Source of the DNA: Streptomyces sp. SS1-1
GTDB taxonomy: Bacteria; Actinomycetota; Actinomycetes; Streptomycetales; Streptomycetaceae
Assembly (NCBI RefSeq): GCF_008973465.1
Contig: NZ_WBXN01000004.1
Span: 5,930,501 to 5,994,500, forward strand
Reading direction: 5' to 3'
DNA length: 64,000 bases
A model generated the notes under the pieces. That model was not told where the DNA came from. It did not search any database and saw only the letters and a list, made by a program, of their open reading frames with translations. The translations under genes and the position numbers were made by a program. This document shows, piece by piece, positions 57,518-64,000 of the stretch (its first letter is position 1; each line of letters begins with the position of its first letter).

Positions 57518-57529
57518 GAACACATGTTC
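57518..57529. promoter_or_regulatory. LexA (SOS) box
   Basis: GAAC-ACAT-GTTC matches the GAAC-N4-GTTC core of the actinobacterial SOS box. On the minus strand it reads GAACATGTGTTC, followed by TATTCT (a plausible -10). It is 33 nt upstream of the radical SAM start. Confidence 0.75.
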
Positions 57530-57676
57530 CCTTGATCGTGCTACCCCCCGCCGTTCTTCGTTTCCGATCGCCTCGCGACCGGTTCCGTGAGCCGTTCGGC
57601 ACCCCGATTTGGGCGGGGTGCCACCGGGGTGGTTGGCTTGCCCCAACCCCGAGAACTCAGGTCCTGGAGGAAGTCG

Positions 57677-58120
57677 ATGGCGCAGGTCGAGGCCACTACG
57701 GAGCGGGTCGTCGCGGCGGACGCGGAGAAGGTGTTCGACGCCCTCGCCGACTACACCGGCACCCGGCGCAAGCTGCTGCCCGAGCACTTCAGCGAGTACG
57801 AGGTGCGCGAGGGCGGCGACGGCGAGGGCACCCTCGTCCACTGGAAGCTCCAGGCCACCAGCAAGCGCGTCCGCGACTGCCTCCTGGACGTCACCGAGCC
57901 CACCGACGGCGAGCTCGTCGAGAAGGACCGCAACTCCTCCATGGTCACCACCTGGCGGGTCACCCCGGCCGGCGAGGGACGCTCCCGGGTCGTCGTCACC
58001 AGCACCTGGCAGGGCGCCGGCGGCATCGGCGGCTTCTTCGAGCGCACCTTCGCGCCCAAGGGCCTCGGCCGGATCTACGACGCGCTGCTCGCCAACCTCG
58101 CCGCCGAGGTGGAGAATTGA
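57677..58120 (+). CDS. SRPBCC (START/Bet v1-like) family protein
   Basis: 147 aa from ATG 57677 with GGAGG 6 nt upstream. Polyketide cyclase/START-like fold: TTERVVAADAEKVFDALADYTGTRRKLLPEHFSEYEV at the start, beta strands GTLVHWKLQATSKRVRDCLLDV and a C-terminal helix GIGGFFERTFAPKGLGRIYDALLANLAAEV. Binds a hydrophobic ligand, unknown. Its stop codon (58118-58120) is at the boundary with the TnpB element; the protein length is normal for the family, so it appears intact. Confidence 0.88.
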   Translation: MAQVEATTERVVAADAEKVFDALADYTGTRRKLLPEHFSEYEVREGGDGEGTLVHWKLQATSKRVRDCLLDVTEPTDGELVEKDRNSSMVTTWRVTPAGEGRSRVVVTSTWQGAGGIGGFFERTFAPKGLGRIYDALLANLAAEVEN

Positions 58121-58175
58121 CTTGTACTCCCTTCTGAAGAGGGAGATTCGGGCCGTCCCGCCCGTTGCTGCGCCG
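58117..58175 (-). ncRNA. Right-end hairpin / probable omega-RNA 3' part of the TnpB element
   Basis: 3' of tnpB on the minus strand, the sequence GAATCTCCCT-CTTCAGA-AGGGAGTACAAGTCA forms a 6-7-bp hairpin near the end of the element. This is the right-end hairpin style of IS200/IS605 elements and overlaps the position of TnpB guide (omega) RNA. The presumed edge is TTGACTTGTACTCCC at 58117. Confidence 0.5.
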
Positions 58176-59404
58176 CTACGCGGCACAGGTCTCGGGCGGG
58201 ATTCCGTGACTTCCTGTTTCATCGCGCTGTGCCAGAACAGGGTCTGGTCTTACCTGCGCTCCGCAGGCTGATACCGCCAGTCCGGCGGCCGCTTTCACGT
58301 TCTTCGCGGCGTTGTGGTCCCGATCGTGCCAGGTGCCGCAGGAGGGACAGGCCCACTCCCGTACGTCCAACGGCTTGGGCCCGTCCCGGTGGCCGCAGGC
58401 GGAGCACACCTGACTGGTCGGCTCGAACCGGCCGACCTTCACGAAGGTGCGCCCATACCGCTGTGCCTTGTACTCGAGCATGGACACGAACTGGGACCAG
58501 CCCGCATCGTGCAGGCTCTTGGCCAGTCTGCCGCGCGCGAGCCCACACACCGCCAGGTCCTCCACCGCGACCGTTTGGTTCTCGCGGATCAGCTTCGTGG
58601 AGAGCTGGTGGTGAAACTCCTTGCGCGGATCGGCCACATCGGCATGGGCACGGGCAACCTTCAGACGGGCCTTCTCCCGGTTCCTCGATCCCCTCTGCTT
58701 ACGCGACAACTCCCGCTGCGCCTTCTTCAGCTTCTTCTCCGCCCGGCGCAAAAACCGCGGGGAAACGATCTTCGTGCCGTTCGAGAGGACCGCGAAGTGG
58801 GTCAGGCCCAGGTCGATGCCGATCGCGGCATCCGGCTCCGGCTCGTCCCAGCGCTCCTGGTCGGTTTTGGGGCCGGTGCCGATGACGAAGCTGGCGAAGT
58901 ACCTTCCGGCCGCGTCCTTGATCACCGTCACGCTCGACGGCGTCACGGGCAACTCCCGCGACCACTTGACCTTGATCTCCCCGATCTTCGGCAGCGACAG
59001 CCGCCCCCGGCCGGTGATCTTCCAGCGGGCGTTCGCGGTGAACCGGATCGCCTGCCGCGCGTCCTTGCGGGACTTGAACCGGGGCGCACCCGCCTTCTTG
59101 CCCTTGCGCTCGCCCTTGAGAGAAGCGAAGAAGTTCCTGTACGCGGCCTCGGCATCCCGCAGGGACTGCTGCAGGACGACCGCAGAGACCTCGCCCAGCC
59201 AGGAACGCTGGGGGGTGTCCTTGGCCTGGGTGATCAGTTGCCGGGACAGGGCGGCCGCGGTCGGGACGGTTCCCTGGCCGCGCGGGCCTGCTCACGGGCG
59301 CGTACCGCGTCGTTGAACACGACACGGGCGCACCCGAACGCCCGTGCCAGCGCGGTGCGCTGGCCGGACTCCGGGTACAACCTGAAGGCGTACCGAAGCT
59401 GCAT
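58176..59404 (-). pseudogene. tnpB: tnpB (RuvC-like RNA-guided nuclease/OrfB) with a frameshift near its 5' end
   Basis: The N-terminus (MQLRYAFRLYPESGQRTALA) starts at ATG 59404 and runs into a stop after about 57 codons. The rest continues in another frame from about 59280 (GTVPTAAALSRQLITQAKD...) to the stop at 58176. The total, 1229 nt, is one short of 410 codons, which fits a single-base deletion within GCGGCCAGGG (59270-59290). The catalytic parts are intact: RuvC Asp in AIGIDLGLTHFAVL, Glu in VAVEDLAV, zinc-ribbon CSACG...CPSCG and final Asp in DRDHNAAKN. Translation could be rescued by programmed shifting, but disruption is simplest. Confidence 0.82.
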
Positions 59405-59742
59405 ACGGTGACCGTACGAACGATCACACGTGCCGTCGCTGGGAACACCCGTTCTCCAACTCACCGCCACAGCACAGTCCGGCTCCGCCGGAACGACACC
59501 GCGGCACTCCGCGCCGCAGCCACGAGATCGGCTTCACCACCGGCGTGAACGCCGATGCACTGCCGATGAAATCCGGTAGCACCCGGGCGCTTCAACCCAC
59601 CGGAGCCCGGCGGCCGTTGCCGTCCTCACCGGATCGAGTGGTTCTCTTCCGCGACCGACCTGGTTCCGTAACTCGTCGCGCTTGCCCGTAGTTGTTCGCT
59701 CACGCGGACATGGTGCGGCAGTGCGACGAGGGGAGCGGGTAC
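59405..59742. other. Region upstream of tnpB and the MFS gene, no gene seen
   Basis: About 340 bp with no convincing ORF. It contains the probable left end of the TnpB element, a TACGGTGACCGTACG imperfect palindrome (59404-59418) and, just before the transporter, the ribosome site GAGGGGAG. Inverted structure at 59481-59500 (CCGGCTCCGCCGG) is weak. Confidence 0.4.
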
Positions 59743-62124
59743 GTGGGCGGGAGCACTCTGGTACAGGACGAACCGGTCGCCGCACCCCCGGACGTCCCGC
59801 CTCCCGCCTCCGGCGCCACCGGCGAACTGCCGCCGCGCCGGGTGCGGTTGGTGTTCTTCGCCCTGATGCTCGCGCTGCTGCTGGCCGCGCTGGAGCAGAT
59901 GATCGTCGCCACCGCCCTGCCGAAGATCGTCGGCGAGCTGCACGGCCTCGACCGGATGTCCTGGGCGATCACCGCCTACCTGCTCACCGCCACCGTCGGC
60001 CTGCCGATCTACGGCAAGCTCGGCGACCTGTTCGGCCGCAAGGGCGTCTTCCAGTTCGCCATCGTCGTCTTCGTCATCGGCTCCGCGCTCGCCGGCCGGG
60101 CCGGCACCATGGACCAGCTGATCGCCTACCGGGCCATCCAGGGCGTCGGCGCCGGCGGACTCATGATCGGCGTCCAGGCGATCATCGCCGACATCGTGCC
60201 CGCCCGGGAGCGGGGCCGCTTCATGGGCCTGATCGGCGCCGCGTTCGGCCTCGCCTCCGTCGCCGGACCGCTGCTCGGCGGCTACTTCACCGACCACCTC
60301 TCCTGGCGCTGGTGCTTCTACATCAACGTCCCCTTCGGCCTGGTCACCCTCGCCGTCGTCGCCGTCGTGCTGAAGCTCCCCAAGCCCCGGGGCCGGGCCC
60401 GGCTCGACGTCGTCGGCGCCCTGCTGCTCGCCGCCGCCTCCACCTGCCTGGTCCTGCTGACCAGCTGGGGCGGCACCGAACACGCCTGGGACTCCCGCGT
60501 CATCCTCGGCCTCGGCGCCGGAGCGGCACTCGCCTCGCTCCTGTTCCTCGTCGCCGAGCGCTTCGCCGCCGAACCCCTCATCCCGCTACGGCTGTTCCGG
60601 GACTCCGTCTTCAACGTCACCGCCCTGGTGGGCCTCGTGATCGGCGTCGCGCTGTTCGGCGCCGCCAGCTACCTGCCGACCTTCCTGCAGATGGTCGACG
60701 GCGCCACCGCCACCGAGTCCGGGCTGCTCATGCTGCCCATGATGGGCGGCATCGTCGGCGCCTCCATCGTCTGCGGCCAGCTCATCACCCGCACCGGCCG
60801 CTACCGGATCTACCCCCTCCTCGGCAGCGCCCTCGCGGCCGCCGGCATGTGGCTGCTGTCCCGGCTGGAGACCGACACGCCCCGGCTGCACTACAGCGTC
60901 TGGATGGCCGTGCTCGGCGCCGGCATCGGCATGGTGATGCCGGTCCTCGTCCTCGCCGTGCAGAACTCCGTGCGCCCGGCCGACCTCGGCACGGCCACCA
61001 GCGCCAACAACTACTTCCGGCAGATCGGCGGCAGCGTCGGCGCCGCCGTCTTCGGCACCCTCTTCGCCGGCCGGCTCACCGACGCCCTCGCCGACCGGCT
61101 CCCCGCCTCCACGGACCTGCCCGACGCCGAGGCCATCACCCCGCAGCTCGTCCACACCCTGCCCCCGGCGCTGCGCGACGCCTACATCCAGGCGTACGCC
61201 GACGCCATGCCGAGGATCTTCCTGTACCTCGTCCCGGTGCTCGTGCTGGGCCTGCTCATCGCCTTCTTCCTCAAGGAGAAACCCCTGGTGACCCACAACG
61301 CCCCCACCGAGGAGACCGGCACCACCGCCCCGCCCGCCTCCGTCCCGCAGGCCCGCTCGCCGCACGGCACGCCGCTCGCCGTCCGCGGAGCCGTCCAGCA
61401 CGCCGACGGCACCGTCGTGCCCCGCGCCGCGCTGACCCTCATCGACGTCGCCGGACAACAGGTCGGCCGCGCCACCAGCGCGGAGGACGGACGGTTCGCG
61501 CTCGCCGCCCCCGGCCCCGGGGCGTACGTGATGATCGCCGCCGCCGGCGGGCACCAGCCGCAGGCCGTCTCCGTCACCGTCGGCGAGCGCCCCGTCGACC
61601 TCGACATCCTGCTCGGCGGCGCGGGGCGCCTCGCCGGACGCGTGCTCAGCCCCGACGGCACCCCCGTGGACGCCACCGTCACCCTCACCGACGTCCGCGG
61701 CGAGGTCGTCGCCACCACCCGCAGCGAACGCGACAGCGGCTACGTCATCACCGAACTGATCGCCGGGGAGTACACCCTCGCCGCCAGTTCGACCGCGTTC
61801 CGGCCCGCCGCCGTCCCGGTCACCGTCAAGGCGGCCCGCGAGACCCGGCAGGACATCGAACTCGCGGGCGGCGCCGCCCTGCGCGGCACCGTCCGGGCGG
61901 GCGGCGGACGCCCCGTGGAGGACGCCCGCGTCACCCTCCTCGACGCGGCCGGGAACGTCGTCGACACCCTCACCACCGGACCCGACGGCACCTTCCGGTT
62001 CACCGACCTCTCCTCCGGCGAGTACACGGTCATCGCCGCCGGTTACCCGCCGGTCGCCACCGTGCTCCAGGTCGCCCGCGGCGGGCGCACGGAACGCGAC
62101 CTCCAGCTCGGGCACGAGGACTGA
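59743..62124 (+). CDS. DHA2-family MFS exporter with C-terminal carboxypeptidase-regulatory-like repeats
   Basis: A drug:H+ antiporter (EmrB/QacA type). GTG 59743 is chosen because GAGGGGAG is 7 nt upstream; the frame is open to TTG 59692. About 793 aa. Residues about 35-510 hold 14 transmembrane helices with LGDLFGRKGVFQF (motif A), RAIQGVGAGGLMIGVQAI and a QNSVRPADLGTATSANNYFRQIGGSVGAAVFG motif-C-like helix. Then, after a Pro/Thr-rich linker, three successive Ig-like (CarboxypepD_reg/SpaA-like) domains of about 75 aa, each RGxV-x-GTxV-xAxVTLxDxxGxxV. These lie on the side of the last helix, predicted cytosolic if 14 TMs. Substrate unknown. Confidence 0.93.
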   Translation: MGGSTLVQDEPVAAPPDVPPPASGATGELPPRRVRLVFFALMLALLLAALEQMIVATALPKIVGELHGLDRMSWAITAYLLTATVGLPIYGKLGDLFGRKGVFQFAIVVFVIGSALAGRAGTMDQLIAYRAIQGVGAGGLMIGVQAIIADIVPARERGRFMGLIGAAFGLASVAGPLLGGYFTDHLSWRWCFYINVPFGLVTLAVVAVVLKLPKPRGRARLDVVGALLLAAASTCLVLLTSWGGTEHAWDSRVILGLGAGAALASLLFLVAERFAAEPLIPLRLFRDSVFNVTALVGLVIGVALFGAASYLPTFLQMVDGATATESGLLMLPMMGGIVGASIVCGQLITRTGRYRIYPLLGSALAAAGMWLLSRLETDTPRLHYSVWMAVLGAGIGMVMPVLVLAVQNSVRPADLGTATSANNYFRQIGGSVGAAVFGTLFAGRLTDALADRLPASTDLPDAEAITPQLVHTLPPALRDAYIQAYADAMPRIFLYLVPVLVLGLLIAFFLKEKPLVTHNAPTEETGTTAPPASVPQARSPHGTPLAVRGAVQHADGTVVPRAALTLIDVAGQQVGRATSAEDGRFALAAPGPGAYVMIAAAGGHQPQAVSVTVGERPVDLDILLGGAGRLAGRVLSPDGTPVDATVTLTDVRGEVVATTRSERDSGYVITELIAGEYTLAASSTAFRPAAVPVTVKAARETRQDIELAGGAALRGTVRAGGGRPVEDARVTLLDAAGNVVDTLTTGPDGTFRFTDLSSGEYTVIAAGYPPVATVLQVARGGRTERDLQLGHED

Positions 62125-62308
62125 CCCCGCCGCACGACCCGGCGCTGTCCTGCGGGAAAGGGGCGCGGCCGGATCTTTCCGCCCCCGCGCGCGCCGTTGT
62201 GAACCCGGTACATCAATTCCCCTATTGCCACACATCCCCGAGGCGGGGACCCGTACGGTGGTGGGGGCGCGCAGATCTTGCGGACCGTGGGGAGAGAGGG
62301 CCTGGGCC

Positions 62309-64000
62309 ATGGACCGTGGCACCGAAAGGGACGGCACGGCGACGGAGCACGCCGCGACCGGACGCATCCCGCTCGCCGTGGTGGTGGTCGACCGCGCGGG
62401 GCTCGTCTCCCACTGGAGCTCCGGCGCGCGCCGCCTGTTCGGCGCCACCAAGGAGGAGGCGATCGGGCACCCCGCCGTCGATCTCCTGCCGGTGTCGGGG
62501 GCCCTGCCCGAGGACGACGACCTCTCGCCGTACGGGCCGTACGGCGCCTACGACGACCCGGGGCACGACCTGGAGACGTCCCTCGACGGACGGCTGTACT
62601 ACCCCGCCGCGGGCCGGGCCCGGCTGACCGTGCCCGAGCGGGACCGCGTCGACGTCCTGTGGTGGGCCTACCCGCTGGTGGGTCCCGGCCCCGAGCGGCT
62701 GCTCGTCCTCGGCGCCGACGTCGGCCGGCTCCAGCGGGAAGCCGGGGGAGAGGACCCCGGCTTCGACCGGGTCGCGCCCGCCTTCGCCCTGCACACCGAC
62801 TTCCCCGGCGCCGAGGAGCTCGCCTCCAAGCTCCCCGAGATCCTGCCCAGCATGAGCGTCGACGAGAGCGCCCGGATCGTCGGCCAGATCCTCGAACTCG
62901 GCTACCCCGTCCTGGAGTTCAGCCAGCACGACCGGGTCCCCGTCACCCCCGACTGGGGCGTGCCCCGGCGGGTGGAGCGCCGCGCCCGCCGGGAGCGGGC
63001 CGCCCGGGCCGCCGCCCACGGCTTACCGGCGCCGGCCGACGACCCCGACGAAGGTGAGGACCTGGAGTACGCCGCCGTACGCGAGCGCCTGGAGTTCCTC
63101 AACGAGGTCAGCGGACGCATCGGCACCTCCCTCGACCTGGCGCGCACCATCGTCGAGGTCAGCAAGGCCGTCGTACCCCGGTTCACCGACGTCGCCGGCA
63201 CCTATCTGCGCGAACAGGTCGTCGCCGGCGAGGGGTTCCCCGACGGGGTGCCCGACACCACCACGATGTGGCACCGCGTCGCCCTCGAACACACCGACGA
63301 ACCCGGCCGCTGGGACGACGTCGTCCCGGTCGGCGAGGCCATGCCCTTTCCGGCCCACACCCCGTTCTTCCAGTGCATGACCACCGGCGAGCCCGTGCTC
63401 GTCCCGCGGATCAGCCCCGAGATGGGCCACGCCATCGCGTCCCAGTTCGAGAAGCGCGACATCCGCCCGCTGATCACCGGCCGCTCGATGCTGGTCGTCC
63501 CGCTCAAGGCCCGCAACGTCGTCCTCGGCTTCATGATCCTGCTGCGCCACCCCGAGCGCGTCGAGTTCAACGACATGGACCGCGTCACCGGCGCCGAACT
63601 CGCCGCCCGAGCGGGCCTCGTACTCGACAACGCCCGTATGTACACCTACCAGGAGAGCGTCGCCGAGACCCTCCAGGACAGCATGCTGCCGCAGATCCCC
63701 CGGCGCATGGCGGGCTGCGACATCACCACCCGGTATCTGCCGGGCACGCTGCTCGGACGGGTCGGCGGCGACTGGTTCGACTCGGTCAAGCTGCCCGGCG
63801 CCCGGACCGCCCTCGTCGTCGGCGACGTCATGGGCCACGGCCTCAACTCCGCCGCCATGATGGGCCAGTTGCGCACGGCCGTACAGACCATGGCCGCCCT
63901 GGACCTGCCGCCCGCCCAGCTGCTGCGCAACCTCGACGACCTCGCCCAGCGCCTCGGCGACAACTACCTCGCGACCTGCCTGTACGTCGTCTACGACCCC
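62309..64000 (+). CDS. PAS-GAF-PP2C (SpoIIE-type) phosphatase, truncated by the window end
   Basis: Sensor serine phosphatase that normally dephosphorylates an anti-sigma-factor antagonist. ATG 62309, GGGGAGAGAGGG upstream; 564 codons are in the window and the frame runs through the end. PAS-like N-terminus (IPLAVVVVDRAGLVSHWSSGARRLFGATKEEAIGHPA), a central GAF domain (EFLNEVSGRIGTSLDLARTIVEVS...; RPLITGRSMLVVPLKARNVVLGFM) and the PP2C core with metal motifs RVGGDWFDSVK and VVGDVMGHGLNSAAMMGQLR. A histidine-kinase-like ATPase domain may follow beyond the window. 184 nt after the exporter, probably its own promoter. Confidence 0.93.
   Translation, partial: MDRGTERDGTATEHAATGRIPLAVVVVDRAGLVSHWSSGARRLFGATKEEAIGHPAVDLLPVSGALPEDDDLSPYGPYGAYDDPGHDLETSLDGRLYYPAAGRARLTVPERDRVDVLWWAYPLVGPGPERLLVLGADVGRLQREAGGEDPGFDRVAPAFALHTDFPGAEELASKLPEILPSMSVDESARIVGQILELGYPVLEFSQHDRVPVTPDWGVPRRVERRARRERAARAAAHGLPAPADDPDEGEDLEYAAVRERLEFLNEVSGRIGTSLDLARTIVEVSKAVVPRFTDVAGTYLREQVVAGEGFPDGVPDTTTMWHRVALEHTDEPGRWDDVVPVGEAMPFPAHTPFFQCMTTGEPVLVPRISPEMGHAIASQFEKRDIRPLITGRSMLVVPLKARNVVLGFMILLRHPERVEFNDMDRVTGAELAARAGLVLDNARMYTYQESVAETLQDSMLPQIPRRMAGCDITTRYLPGTLLGRVGGDWFDSVKLPGARTALVVGDVMGHGLNSAAMMGQLRTAVQTMAALDLPPAQLLRNLDDLAQRLGDNYLATCLYVVYDP

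Larger units (their letters stand above)
58117..59404 (-). mobile_element. IS200/IS605-family TnpB-only (IS1341-like) insertion element
   Basis: One tnpB and a right-end hairpin, without a TnpA (Y1 transposase) gene. The right edge touches the stop codon of the SRPBCC gene. The left end cannot be fixed from sequence; the region 59405-59470 probably still belongs to it. IS605-type elements do not create target duplications. Non-autonomous. Confidence 0.75.

Noticed and set aside
59682..62627. 981-codon frame over the MFS gene in another phase
   Set aside because: Arg/Pro/His-rich translation is the +1 shadow of the transporter, which has clear membrane helices in its own frame.

Overview
The window is a very GC-rich (about 70% by eye), densely coded chromosomal stretch with GTG, ATG and occasional TTG starts, strong codon-position GC bias and long antisense open frames. 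Together with the gene content (NCS1/hydantoinase cluster with an F420-type LLM enzyme, ethylmalonyl-CoA pathway genes, DHA2 exporter with a repeat tail, SpoIIE-type phosphatase) it is typical of Streptomyces. I see no rRNA, tRNA, CRISPR array, prophage or large mobile island; the only mobile element is one TnpB-only IS.

Layout. 1-12.5 kb: secreted SGNH hydrolase, small conserved protein, secreted CocE/NonD-type hydrolase, membrane-anchored unknown protein, a gamma-glutamyltransferase with an apparent frameshift after its signal peptide, ClpC-type ATPase, type I methionine aminopeptidase divergent from an XRE regulator, and an unknown Pro/Arg-rich protein. 12.6-21.6 kb: a hydantoin/dihydropyrimidine catabolic cluster, all on the plus strand (carbamoylase, class III aminotransferase, PucR regulator, second carbamoylase, dihydropyrimidinase, LLM oxidoreductase, NCS1 permease). 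21.6-23.2 kb: a DUF3558-like protein and two gene remnants that meet at a probable deletion junction. 23.1-28.9 kb: methylmalonyl-CoA mutase operon mutA-mutB-meaB, divergent from a cobalamin riboswitch that precedes a small [2Fe-2S] protein.

29-42 kb: MarR/quinone oxidoreductase divergent pair with two palindromic operators, a second GGT-family protein, an inositol-phosphatase-like enzyme, a phytoene-dehydrogenase-like oxidoreductase, then a group with alkylation-repair genes (Ada/AlkA fusion, Ogt) and ADP-ribose/NAD-linked genes (macro domain, sirtuin, NUDIX, ADP-ribosylglycohydrolase), plus an orphan VapB and glycerate kinase. 42-51 kb: pssA-psd phospholipid pair and the ethylmalonyl-CoA operon ccr-meaA-mcl-maoC-acd, followed by a TetR regulator and a double-module 3-hydroxyacyl-CoA dehydrogenase. 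53-64 kb: HEAT-repeat protein, GNAT, secreted tripeptidyl aminopeptidase-like hydrolase, SOS-box-preceded radical SAM protein, SRPBCC protein, frameshifted IS200/IS605-type tnpB, MFS exporter with carboxypeptidase-regulatory-like tail, and the 5' part of a PAS-GAF-PP2C (SpoIIE) phosphatase cut by the window end.

Metabolic theme. Three blocks connect: reductive pyrimidine/hydantoin breakdown releases beta-amino acids and hence C3 acyl units; the ethylmalonyl-CoA pathway (B12-dependent MeaA) turns acetyl-CoA into C5/C4 acyl-CoAs; and MutAB with MeaB (B12-dependent) converts methylmalonyl-CoA to succinyl-CoA. The B12 riboswitch beside mutA fits this cobalamin dependence. All functional calls are from motif reading, not from searches.
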